Below are positions 23,362 to 33,525 of a DNA stretch of 64,000 nt, one piece after another. Numbering within the stretch: the first letter of the stretch is position 1; every line of letters starts with the position of its first letter. The position numbers and the translations under genes were made by a program. The DNA comes from Trichoderma breve (lineage: Eukaryota; Ascomycota; Sordariomycetes; Hypocreales; Hypocreaceae), in the NCBI RefSeq assembly GCF_028502605.1, contig NC_079233.1, positions 4,340,001-4,404,000 on the forward strand, written 5' to 3'. A model generated the notes under the pieces. It searched no databases and was not told the DNA's origin. It was given only the letters and a program-made list of their open reading frames with translations.

Positions 23362-24427
23362 AGCTGTTGGTTCATGCATTTCTAGATCTGGGTCCTTTTC
23401 GTCATGGCCATCCCTTAAATCGTTTTGCCCAATTTATACGGCAGACTGGGAGTGTGTGAGCAATTAATGCCACACTAGGAGGCACTTTTCTTTTCCTGTC
23501 CTTCTTCTTCTGTTTTCTTGTGTCTGTTTGTGGGATGGATTCCGGCGTTATTGGACAGCTGCATTATTAGTTCCCCAGGCATAACGCGTAGCACGCTTCT
23601 CTTATGTACAATGTATAGGATAATGGGCCATTTACCTACAACTGATTTCTGTTCACATTGGTCTCTTGTTGAGGCAATCCGGTGATGTGTCTATGCACGT
23701 ATTTATATATCAGACGGATCGACCTGTTCGTGGCTTGCGTAGTCTTACGGCCACTCCATATCCGGCCAGCTCTTGTCGTGAGATTTATCTACGCAGATCG
23801 ATCCCGTTGCAGATCCAGGGCATTGATCAAACGCAGCTCATTAAAGGACATCCATGATCCATGCCATCGATTCATCCACTAACGCTTACAGGCCATTCAC
23901 AGGTGCAGCCGCCACTAACAGGCACTAGCATCTGCCCCGCGCGTGCGGGGTGATAGCGCTCCAGGGCTGTTTGGGCCCCCGCTACTGGGCCTGAGCTCAG
24001 CATCGGCAGCTCTGGACCTGGTGACTTACAAAGCTCGTCAGCATGGAGCTGATAAGACGTGGATTTGACGTCTTTCATACATCATGGCGGCTGTGATAAC
24101 TCTGAGATTTCACCAGATTATCCTCACTTATGCTTTTGGAATACTCACTCGGGCCGTATAACCGCTGACAATTGCGAGATTTCCCGAGTCGTAAGCGCGC
24201 CGATAACCACATCATCTTCTCTCCTTTCACAGCTTTCTCTTGATCTTATCATTGGAGCTCCGTCACCTTTGTGTCGTTGCTCTCCTCGGCAGGACCGCGG
24301 TTGAAAGCTGGCGCCTCAAACTCTCACGCGAGCTCTAACAAGGCTGTCCAATCCGTCCTTGCTTCTCAAGTCTGCCGGCATCTGCTTCCTCGTTGCAGGA
24401 GGACTCCAAGCGCGCAGCGGCATCAAC
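23362..24427. other. Intergenic stretch, no supported gene
   Basis: 3' region of the Bsd2-like gene and presumed promoter of the methyltransferase gene. Nothing coding recognised. Confidence 0.5.
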
Positions 24428-25298
24428 ATGGCGTGGCGGTGCTCAGGGAGCTCGAATGCCGGGCTCGTGGCAAACATGTGGACGCACGGCCTCATCACCG
24501 AGCCTCTGGTCAAGGAGGCATTTCTAAAGGCAAGGCCCTCTTTTTGAGCTGGTGCCGGACAAGAGGGAGTGGAAAATGAAGGGGACACCTCATCTAACAC
24601 ACAGCAGGTTGACCGGCGGAACTACGCCCCTGCCATGCCGTACCAAGACTCTCCTCAGCCCATCGGCTACGATGCCACCATTTCTGCTCCGCACATGCAT
24701 GCCTCTGCTATTGAGCATGTGCTGTCTCGTCTCCTCCCATCAGAGGCGTCGCCGGCACCACGGGTTCTTGATGTTGGCTCCGGGTCTGGCTATCTTACCC
24801 ACATCTTTGCAGAGCTCGTTGGAGAGCGCGGGTTGGTGGTAGGGCTGGAGCATATCAAGGAGTTACGAGACCTAGGGGACGCCAACATGAAAAAGAGCCC
24901 AGAGGGGAAGAGGCTGTTGGACGCGGGAATCGCAAAGTTTGTCGTTGGCGACGGGAGACTGGGTTGGGTTGAGGAGGCGAGACCAGGCGAAGAGGAGTTT
25001 GGGGCAGGATGGGATGTGATTCATGTTGGCGCCGCAGCCAAAGAGGTGCACGCTCCTCTGTTGGAGCAGCTCAAAGCCCCAGGATGGTAAGTTTTTGCGC
25101 ATGGCATCTACCAAACGCTTGTCAACGAGAGTTACTGACACTTTGGCTGTCAAAAGCATGTTTATTCCTGTGGATGATGACTCCACCGGGTGGGAACAGA
25201 GCGTGTGGCGCATCGAAAAGGACGAAGAGGGAAAGGTGACGAGGAAGAAGCTATTTGGGGTGCGATATGTTCCGTTAACGGACGCCCCAAAGAGGTAA
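24428..25298 (+). CDS. Protein-L-isoaspartate O-methyltransferase
   Basis: Exons 24428..24529, 24608..25086, 25157..25298; 240 aa. It repairs isoaspartyl and D-aspartyl damage by SAM-dependent methylation. Seen: [18 protein letters not shown], the conserved fungal and animal start; VDRRNYAP; the catalytic-site block ISAPHMHA; motif [13 protein letters not shown] (about 87-98); and [17 protein letters not shown] near the end. The first intron (24530..24607) starts with GCAAGG rather than GT. Another ATG at 24359 is in frame upstream, but homologues begin at MAW. The end is set at the first stop after the third exon; an extra 3' intron is possible but unsupported. Confidence 0.92.
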
Positions 25299-25662
25299 TC
25301 GGCTTTGCTTCATTCTTCTTTTGCTTATTTAGGTGATTTACTTCTGAAAGCTTACCACCAGATGAGTATGTATTTGCGCCATCCTCGAATGGTATCTCGA
25401 GAACTGGAGAGATTGGGCTTGGAAGGATTCTGTATTCTTCGAGCATCGTTTATTTGAGATGAAACTAAGTATCTAGCCATTCAACGAGTGTATTATAACT
25501 GGCACAAGCAATGAAAGTACACCACAACGCCATTAAACGCCTCAAAAAGTAATCTATCCGTTTATTCTGTTTTTTATTCGTGTTTTTAGCGTTATTTCAG
25601 CCTCTTGATACACCCAACGAGGAATACCTTGTCATCAAGTCGTCACACCACACACTCCTTCT

Positions 25663-26499
25663 TTACAGCCAACTTACAGCCACGACCATCGCGGCAACAG
25701 CTGCCATTAGCACCCCAGACTGGTATCTGGTGCCCTCGCTAATGGTCACCGGTACTTTGGTAGGAGCCGGATCAGGCGTAGGATGAGGACGGGGCGGGAT
25801 AGGATCCGTGACAAGCTTAACGCATCCTCCTGGCGGACATGTTGGCGATGCCGGAACGGTTGTCTTGCAGTGTTCACCATCGCACTCTGGACGGGGAAAG
25901 GGGGCTTTGGGCTCGGATGACGGGGCAGAATGATGCTTCCATGTCGTGATGGGAGACGGAGGATCAACATGGCAGCCTCCAGGTGGGCAGGAGAGCGGAC
26001 AGTTGGTGACTTCAGGAGGACAAGACGTAATGGTCTTGATGGTGGTGGAGGTTCTCACGGGGATGCTCTTGGTGTGAAATCCGTTATCAATATCTTTGTC
26101 CTTGTCATCGTCGCAGTGGTCCTCGTCCATTTTGTACAACGAATATCGCTTCTTCCCCGTCACCGGACACTGAGGGCCTCCGCACCATCCCGCAGTTTGG
26201 TTGCCGCCGATGCACGGCTGCACACAGACGGAATCCTCAAGCACCTTGTACTGCGGCTCTCCCTTGGACGCAGGATCCTCGCAGTGACACGAGCCGTCGA
26301 TGGCGGCGTATTTGCCCTTTGCGTGGCAGGCTTCCTGGCACTGCTGGGCGCTGAACGGAGCAGGGAGATCGACGTTGAAGGAGAAGACTGGGGGCTCGGC
26401 CTCGACGCAGCCGATGTATTTGAAGCCGTGGGATGCGTATTCCGCTTGGGCTGCTACGGTGGCAGCCATGAGGCTGACGAGGAGGGCGAGTCGAGACAT
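25663..26499 (-). CDS. WSC-domain secreted protein, probably GPI-anchored
   Basis: Single exon, 278 aa. A signal peptide (about 1-18) is followed by a WSC domain (about 25-125) whose Cys pattern includes YIGCVEAEP, QQCQEACHAKGKYAAI, SCHCED and a CGGP motif. A Cys/Pro/Thr-rich stalk (about 150-255) contains a twofold CPPGGC motif. A hydrophobic C-terminal tail of about 20 residues suggests a GPI-attachment signal or a single membrane segment. WSC domains bind wall glucans in stress sensors and in secreted enzymes. The lack of a cytoplasmic tail argues against a Wsc1-type signalling sensor. Confidence 0.82.
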   Translation of the reverse strand: MSRLALLVSLMAATVAAQAEYASHGFKYIGCVEAEPPVFSFNVDLPAPFSAQQCQEACHAKGKYAAIDGSCHCEDPASKGEPQYKVLEDSVCVQPCIGGNQTAGWCGGPQCPVTGKKRYSLYKMDEDHCDDDKDKDIDNGFHTKSIPVRTSTTIKTITSCPPEVTNCPLSCPPGGCHVDPPSPITTWKHHSAPSSEPKAPFPRPECDGEHCKTTVPASPTCPPGGCVKLVTDPIPPRPHPTPDPAPTKVPVTISEGTRYQSGVLMAAVAAMVVAVSWL

Positions 26500-28319
26500 G
26501 TTGGTTCTGTATAACTGGCAGTCAAACTTTACAGAGTTGCTCTCCTCTGGTAGGTCGATGATGCCAAGAAGATGGGAGACTGGCCATGAACAACAGCCGG
26601 CAAGTTATATACTCGTCGAAGCTACCCGCGATTTGTTATGAATACTGCAATCCAACCTCATTTTGGGATGCGTAGCCAGACTTGGGCATGGAATCGACGC
26701 ACCGCACGCTCCAACGGCTGGTTCGCGACACCATGCGCATAGATAGGGAATGGGGAAAGTCAGTCGCGGAACTTCGCCTCCTTTACGGAGCATCGCCGAA
26801 TAACATGTTGCTACTATTCCTAAACATACGCATGTTCTCAAGTCAGATGCTCTGTATGCGTGGATCGGCGCGTTCATGGTATGCGATGCTAACATGCCTC
26901 CCCAAGGTATGAGTTCGAACCAGGGGGAACGAGAGGTTGGCTCGCTCTCGTTTCAGCTACCTTTACTTGCTGGAGAGAGGCTAAGCTGAGACCCTTTCCT
27001 TCAGATGCATTGTGTTTGGGAAAAAAGGGAGGCTGGCGCCGTTACGTTTTGTCCCAGCGGAGCGACCATCTAGGTCTTAGGAATGTAGTCGTACGACTTT
27101 GCCCGTTCTTTAGCGCATACTCGTGAGCGCGACTTGCGCGTCACCAAGTTTTGGGCTGAATTGCATTCCTGAACCTATACTGGTGATGTCAATCCAAAGC
27201 TTACTTTTGTTTGAGTGATCCCATCACTTATGCCGGGAGGGCGGCGTGTCTGATCTGATCGTAGCTTCGCGATCAAGATGAAATAGTTGGAAAGAACTCT
27301 TCTCCATACCTTTAATACGATATTTCAGCTGCTCTTACAAACGTACTTTACGGGGACAGTGCATAGAAGCCAATGGATGCTGCTGGGTACAGTAGGTATT
27401 ACCTTGAAGGCCATGTGTTATTCCAATACACACCCCAAAATCTCATGCGATGCGACTATTGCAGCGTAAGTTTTCATACATGGCCAGACTTCAATCTATT
27501 TAATTTACGTTACATCATGGTTCTGGCATAATGTTCGAGCGTACAAGGTGATCCCTTGACCGTACCCATGCCGCATACACGTACTATCACGAGGAATGCC
27601 AGTCTCCACCAAGGGCGTAGAATCGACGCCAAAAGTTAATCACGACTTACCACTGAGAGCCGTCTATAGTAAAATGCTGCACTTGTAAATACAACATTAC
27701 AGGATAGTTCTATGAGCCTTTGCTGAGTTGCATTTGGCATCTCCAGAGTATATATAATCCAAGGTAGTCGTGGGCTTTCTCGTATACGGCGTTACGACGG
27801 CTTTTTCTAGTATCACCTCCAAGCCATTATCCGTATTCGCGCGATTCTTAGCCATTTACAGACCACCGTGTATAACTGTTGACCAATAAGCCATACCTTT
27901 TTCTCGTGGTCATGAAAGCCTCCACGATTGGCAGAAAGGTACCGCTTCATCTAGCCGAGTTACCACGCTCATTAAGGAGAGGCGCTCTGCCCCGAGAGTG
28001 TAGATCCCTACTGTGATATGTATCGGCTCTCCAAATGCTCACGCAGATGTACAAGAAGGGTCTGTTCATACGATAAAGAGGCTTGATTTAGTTCAGGAGA
28101 GCTATACGGTTATAGAACAACTTAATAAACTTAATTCCATTTTGCCCGGGTGTTCCTGGAATTCTGCACATGTCAAGTTTAGGTCAAGTCTTGATGTCTC
28201 CTCACGGAGTCGAAAGTCTAAATGAATAATGTGTGTAGAGAACCAACTAACAACAGCCTGCTCATTAAGTGTTGCCATTATTATTTAACTAGACGACCAT
28301 CCTTAGTTGAATGTGATGA
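26500..28319. other. Intergenic stretch, no supported gene
   Basis: About 1.8 kb upstream of the WSC gene and the orphan gene. Only short frames without family features. Becomes A+T-rich from about 27450. Confidence 0.5.
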
Positions 28320-28460
28320 TGTTACAACCTTCTTCAGTCGTTCGCTCGTTTTTCGCATTCTCTCACTCGCTCATATACGCATTCGCTTAGTTATTCATTC
28401 CCCTACTCAACCATTCACTCGCTGATTCACTCGATTACGCACTCGCTCACTCACGCATTT
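28320..28460 (+). repeat. Degenerate CACTCGCT-type tandem repeat
   Basis: About 140 nt built from variants of CATTCGCT and CACTCGCT separated by 3-6 nt (ATTCA, CATA and similar), a pyrimidine-rich simple-sequence tract. It ends 27 nt before the ATG of the orphan gene at 28487, followed by a CA-rich stretch. Confidence 0.6.
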
Positions 28461-28486
28461 ATATACATACACACACATGTACACAT

Positions 28487-29053
28487 ATGAACATTTTTTT
28501 CAATCCAATGTTGCAGGAAGAATTATCGGGACCTGAGGGCCCCACGACATTGCCCTGGATCAAATACCCCATTCTCGTCAGGGATCGCTACCGTAACTTT
28601 AGACGCTGGCTCCGAAAAGACAAGACCATCGTGGCCTGCGTCGAAGACCTCGAGGAGCCACCGCCTGCTTATCAAGCTGTACGAAGAGAGCCTCCGGCCG
28701 ACGGCGAGCTGTATAACTTGCAATACGAACTCTCTTACTATCACAGCCAGGTATTCGTCGAGGAAGGGTTAGAGAGACAACTACTCTACGCCGACATTGA
28801 GTATCTGCACCGGTGGATCCAACAGCTGGAATATCTCACCTATTGGAAGTTGGCTACAACAATTCCCGCAAGGTACCGGCATGAACCTATCAAAGACCGT
28901 ATAATAAAAGGAATCAGGAGGCTTCGCGCAGAACTTTTATCATCATCATCATCATCATCATCATCTGATGATGATGATGAATTTCTTGAAGATGAAATAA
29001 TATCATTAGAAACAAGAAGGATTGAAACGATATTGATAGAGAGAAGATTATAA
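28487..29053 (+). CDS. Hypothetical protein with Ser9-Asp run
   Basis: Single exon, 188 aa, no family recognised. Charged and Tyr/Leu-rich, no signal peptide or membrane segment. Has a PPPAYQ (PPxY) motif near residue 58, which could be a WW-domain ligand. A predicted helical middle (for example YADIEYLHRWIQQLEYL) is followed by a nine-Ser run and an acidic DDDDEFLEDE stretch encoded by an inverted TCA/TGA microsatellite. Intact over a length unlikely by chance in A+T-rich DNA, but could be lineage-restricted or not a gene. Confidence 0.5.
   Translation: MNIFFNPMLQEELSGPEGPTTLPWIKYPILVRDRYRNFRRWLRKDKTIVACVEDLEEPPPAYQAVRREPPADGELYNLQYELSYYHSQVFVEEGLERQLLYADIEYLHRWIQQLEYLTYWKLATTIPARYRHEPIKDRIIKGIRRLRAELLSSSSSSSSSDDDDEFLEDEIISLETRRIETILIERRL
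28939..28980 (+). repeat. Inverted TCA/TGA microsatellite
   Basis: A run of TCA/ATC repeats is directly followed by TGA repeats, so the two halves are complementary and can form a long hairpin. It lies inside the orphan CDS and encodes Ser and Asp runs. Confidence 0.8.
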
Positions 29054-29160
29054 AGCAAGTCTTTCTTCTCTTAATAGATTCATTTGCTAAGCTTTTTAAA
29101 AATTGCTAAACACATACATATACATGCATATATAAACGGCTGTACATTTTATGACAACTT

Positions 29161-30049
29161 TTACCACTCCTGAGTGCCATCTTTGCTCAAAACCTTGCCC
29201 GCATCAGCATCTCGCTCTCCCTCAGTCACTTTCCTAATAAACTCTCCTCCAATCGCCGGATCACCCGCACCCAACGACTTGAGAACCTCAGGAACGCCTC
29301 CCAGGTTAGTAGCCAAGAAACCCGGGCTAATAGCAAAAGTCTTGACGCCATCGTTGATCAACAGCCAGTGCCAGTTGAGCATCACCATGTTGAGCGCAGT
29401 CTTGCTGCTCTTGTAGCCCAGGTTGGCGATGACGCCTGGCTTGGGCCATCCGGCTTCCGGCTTGGGGGCCCAGGGAGGGTAGAAGCTCCTAGAGTGTGCG
29501 ATAAGGGTAGACAGGCCGGATGTGATGAAGATGAGGCGGGGGGAAGATGACTTGATGAGGAGCGGGACAAAGGTAGCGGTTACGATGTGAGTTCCGGTGA
29601 CGTTGACGTCGTACGCCTTGTTGAAGATTTCGCGGCTGTTTGAAATGTCGTTTGCGAAGTTCTGGGTGTCAAAAGCGGCACCTGTTTGATGTGCAAAAAG
29701 GCAAATGTCAGTCTATTCATTCGACTGATATAATCTATTTTTAAGAGAAACGTAACGAACCTGCATTGTTGACGAGTGTGTCGATTCTGTCCACCTTGGC
29801 ATTGATAGTCTCAAAAGCCTGAGCAATGGACTCATCGCTCGCCAGCTCAATAGCGACGGGCTCAAGAACACTGCTCGATCCAGGAATCTCTTGGGTAGCG
29901 GTATCAATTGCCTTTTGGCCCTTTTCTACAGTACGAGCGCCGACAAAGATGTGATATGGCGTGGAGGAGCGCAAGAATGCTTTGACGGCCTCGTACCCAA
30001 TACCGGTATTGGCACCGGTGATGAAGACGATGTGCTTGTCGTTAGCCAT
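29161..30049 (-). CDS. Short-chain dehydrogenase/reductase
   Basis: Exons complement(29161..29681, 29761..30049), 269 aa. Classical SDR with a Rossmann cofactor motif TGANTGIG (11-18), NNAG (about 94-97, at the intron), a catalytic Ser in FITSG (about 151) and YKSSK (Tyr about 186, Lys about 190). The stretch FAISPGFLATNLGG follows, as expected. The residue after beta-strand 2 (GARTVEKG) has an Arg, suggesting NADP(H) preference. Substrate unknown. The intron is 79 nt. Divergent from the NmrA-like gene across 930 nt. Confidence 0.92.
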
Positions 30050-30980
30050 TGTTTATGATGAAGTGTGAAATGTGATGGAGACAGTTATTGTGATGTTAGC
30101 TGGTTATTTGTCTTGTTGAATTGAGTTGATACACCATTGTAAACTAGAAGTTCCATAGCTGGTATATATACACATCTATACCATTGCCAGTGGCTTTCTT
30201 CTATGAAAACTCCTTGATAGCTCTTCAATGAACATGTAACCAACGACAGCCGAGCTCTCTTTCTGATTCGCTGTCGAATACGCTGTATTGCTAGACCCGA
30301 GCCGAACGGCGAGTTGCACAAGAAATCGGAGTTAAACAATCTCCTAGGTACGATCACAGCCTTATTTCCATCTCGGATGCCCGAGAGAGTCCGCGTTTCG
30401 AATAAAATGTGGGGGAACAAGGCCGAGCCGGGGGGTCGTTGAAGGCGTATGGACGCCGGAATTGCTGGGCTGTTCGGAGCCTGAAGGCCAAACTCCAGGG
30501 AAATCACATGGAAGTCGTTTAGCAGGCGTAGATGATTGAGCTTGTGTAAGTCTTTGATTGGTATGACAAAGATCATGCCATGCTGTTTGCTGCTGCCTCT
30601 TCCTTTCGCTGCCTTCAAGACGCCAACCAACACTATCCTCACTTTGCTTTAGCCTCAAGCTCTCTTCGTCCTCTTTATTCTCCCGACTCCGTTTCCAAGT
30701 CCCCATTCAGCAAGACTCCAGTCTAATTGCGAATCACCCTCTAGTCAGTCATGATATTGTATTACGGTATTGCTCTATGGCGTAAGATCGTTTGCCCCAC
30801 CAAACCTCCACGTTTCTTCAAGGGTCGGGGCTTTCCGTCCTAAACAACACATTGCCCAATCCGGTCAGCCGTTCGAGCTGCCCACCTGAATCTGGCCAGC
30901 CATTCGAGTTGCTCGCCTCAATCTGATAACTCAAGCTGTATTACTCAACCACTCATTGCCTGCCTAATTATTAATATATC
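30050..30980. other. Divergent intergenic region between two reductase genes
   Basis: Holds the presumed promoters of the SDR and NmrA-like genes. Minus-strand open frames here (for example within 30085..30642) lack any domain and I do not call them. Contains a 31-bp tandem repeat. Confidence 0.45.
30858..30919 (+). repeat. 31-bp tandem repeat, two copies
   Basis: Two adjacent units beginning AATCCGGTCAGCC and AATCTGGCCAGCC differ at about seven positions. A third unit begins (AATCTG) and decays. The repeat ends about 60 nt upstream of the NmrA-like gene ATG, so it may be promoter sequence. Confidence 0.65.
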
Positions 30981-31931
30981 ATGACGCAAACTCCCCTCAA
31001 AAAGGTCTGCCTCATAGGCGCAAATGGCACTCTGGGCTCCGTCATTCTCCAGGCGCTCGTCGACGCAAACTGCTTCGACGTGTCCGTCCTTCAGCGCTCA
31101 AACTCGTCTTCTTCCACCACCTTCGGGCCCTCAGTCACCCGCTTAGTCGCCGGCCCTGATCTCGCCGTCGAAGAGCTCACAGAAGCTCTCAAAGGCCAGG
31201 ATGCCGTCATCGCCGCGTTCCCACTAGGCCAGGGCGACCAGCATCTCCGACTCGTAGAAGCTGCATTCAACGCCGGTGTCAAGCGCTTCATCCCAGCCGA
31301 CTTTGGGAGCTGCGACGCCAGCGACGCAGAGCCGCAAAAGTACCTGCCGCTGTATCGCAAGAAGACGGCGGTGCGCGAAAAGTGCGAGGCTCTGGCCGCC
31401 CAGGACGGCACGGCCTTTTCATGGACGACTCTTGTGTGTGGACACTTCTTCGATCATGGGCTGCGCGACGGGCTGCTGCACTTCAACTTTGATACCCGCA
31501 CGGCTCAGATCCTAGACGGAGGCGCCATCAGGGCTTCGACCTCGACGCTGCGCCGCATCGCAGAGGCAACTGTCCGCATCCTCCAGAGGCCTGTCGAGAC
31601 TCGCAATCGCGCGCTCTATGTCCAGAGCTTCAATCCGACGCAGCTTGAGATTGTGGCTGCTCTGGAGAAGGCCATGGGCGAGAAGTGGCACGTTCAACAT
31701 GTCGATTCAAAGCCGTACTTGGCAGATGCTCAGAAAAGGCTGGGTAGCGATGATGAAAAGGCTGTTTTGATCGCCATAGAAGACATTGTTTTTGTGCTGG
31801 GAGCTCTGGACGCCGATTGGACAAAGAGGGATGGGTTTGCGATGGAGTTGCTTGGTTTGAAGGATGAGAATCTGGAAGATGTTGTGAACGAGGTGGTTGC
31901 CGCGTATAGAGCCGAGACTTCATCGGCATGA
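30981..31931 (+). CDS. NmrA-like / isoflavone reductase-like NAD(P)-binding protein
   Basis: Single exon, 316 aa. Atypical SDR with the NmrA/PCBER cofactor motif GANGTLGS near the N-terminus (13-20), QDAVIAAFPLGQ, then FIPADFGSCD, and a K(K)TAVREKC stretch placed like the catalytic Lys helix of isoflavone reductases. Members range from reductases of phenolic compounds to redox sensors such as NmrA; fungal copies of this size are often linked to secondary metabolism. No function can be fixed. No introns. Confidence 0.88.
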   Translation: MTQTPLKKVCLIGANGTLGSVILQALVDANCFDVSVLQRSNSSSSTTFGPSVTRLVAGPDLAVEELTEALKGQDAVIAAFPLGQGDQHLRLVEAAFNAGVKRFIPADFGSCDASDAEPQKYLPLYRKKTAVREKCEALAAQDGTAFSWTTLVCGHFFDHGLRDGLLHFNFDTRTAQILDGGAIRASTSTLRRIAEATVRILQRPVETRNRALYVQSFNPTQLEIVAALEKAMGEKWHVQHVDSKPYLADAQKRLGSDDEKAVLIAIEDIVFVLGALDADWTKRDGFAMELLGLKDENLEDVVNEVVAAYRAETSSA

Positions 31932-32834
31932 AGCGGTTAAGAGCTCAACATCTTGGTTGCGTATAGATATACACACTTTAGTCTTACGAGAGTCTACGTG
32001 TAATTACTGCTGACGGTAATGTCTATTCAGGTCTTAGGGTAGCATTCTCATGATTGCCACGAACGCTTACAATAGTACACACACGATCTTCGCAGTACTG
32101 ACTTCCTTGCGAATAGCCACATACTCATGCCTCGATTCCCTGCCTACATAACTTCTTAGCATGCAGGGAGCACAGAAGTGAGCACCATCAGCTTCAGCCG
32201 CAATATATGATATACACAAGTGTCGGTTCGGAAGCGTTTGTAATTGGCTAGCAAACTCTCGCCTGGGCAAGGAATACGAGCTCGAGCTTCATATCGAATC
32301 ATCGACGTTTCGGCTGATTTCTGTAAACGGATATGAGTGGCACCAGTCAAACGCAATGCTGGCAGATGATCATCCATGTAGCTTGTAACTTGTAAACAAT
32401 CACCCTTCAAGCTTAAAACTCTGGCCCAATCAACGACGCTCTCCGTTCGGAAGCGGCAACATCGACGTTGTACCCCTCAATGTCTTGCATCTCGCCAAGG
32501 AACTGATCTCTTTGTCAACGTCTTCAACCGGCCTATCAGAGCAATTCGTACCACAGCTGTAGGACGCCACACGAGACCTTCGTCTGCAATGCGGCATCAA
32601 TACTCGGACTGTCGCTAGTGACGATAGGACACCATCACGCCACTTAACGGAGACAAACTGACGTCAAACTCGAGTATTTAGAGCAGGCTATAACGCCCGC
32701 GAAGAAAGAGACTGGCGTTGGAGACCTCAGATCTCTTTCAAGTACAATCTTCTCTGTGCACCTATTAATAGGTTTTCCCCGGACATCTGTTTCATTCTAA
32801 ACAAGTAGTTAGCTGCCAATACACACTTGTCAGA
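31932..32834. other. Intergenic stretch, no supported gene
   Basis: No coding sequence recognised. Contains the presumed promoter of the Cys-rich secreted protein gene. Confidence 0.5.
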
Positions 32835-33525
32835 ATGCACTTCGCTTCGATCAGCACCGTCTTCACGCTCGCAATGTATGGCACTTCAAGCCAAAGCGTT
32901 AATGCCCGATCAACTCACGGTACCCTGCTGACTTTGAACTCTTGAAATAAGTTTCATTTCCGCTGTTCATCCTCTGGCTGTCGCTACCCAAGAGAAGCCC
33001 TGCCCCACAGTCACTTCGACAACGACACACTGCAGCACTTGTCTGAGGGCTTTGTGCCTGATTGAGTCGACGATAACGCCGCAAGCGAGATGCGCAGCAG
33101 CAGTTCCAACGGTATACACTGGCTACCCATGTTGCGGTCCATGTCCTGGAGGATGCGGAACCATATACATCACGCAGAGCAAAGAGCCAACTGCACCGGC
33201 CCCTGCATCGCCAACTAGCTGCGTCCCTACCGTCACGGTAACGACGCATCCTGGCATCAGCGAAGGCTGTAAATTTGACTGCTCCAGCGAGTTTTGCATA
33301 GCCGATAGTGAGTGACCCAAAATAGCACGCGCGAGTGAAGCCTCCGTCTCATGATTCGTCGCCACAGACTTCGTGACCCTGCCTTGTGGTTGTTCACAAG
33401 CCGCAGGCGTCGTCACCCAGACGGTCACCGCTTGTGCAGCATCGAGTCCATGTTGGAATTGCCATACCGGGTTTCCATTTACAACCACGGTCACCGATTG
33501 TCCAGCGTCGACGAGCAAGAATTAG
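32835..33525 (+). CDS. Small secreted cysteine- and threonine-rich protein
   Basis: Exons 32835..32875, 32952..33307, 33368..33525; 184 aa, rebuilt by hand. Intron 1 is 76 nt with donor GTATGG; intron 2 is 60 nt with donor GTGAGT and acceptor CCACAG. The three exons give a whole number of codons and one open frame. The first about 25 residues form a signal peptide ending near AVA. The mature part holds 19 Cys and repeated TVT motifs (PTVTSTTTHC, PTVTVTTH, TQTVTAC, TTTVTDC), a CCGPCPGGCG block, and FCIADN across intron 2. This resembles a loose group of fungal wall or secreted proteins I remember without a named domain. Not CFEM (which has eight spaced Cys). Could be a wall protein or an effector-like protein. 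Confidence 0.75.

Noticed and set aside
30085..30706. Overlapping minus-strand frames of 114 and 185 codons
   Set aside because: No domain, no splice logic, and they lie in the divergent promoter region.
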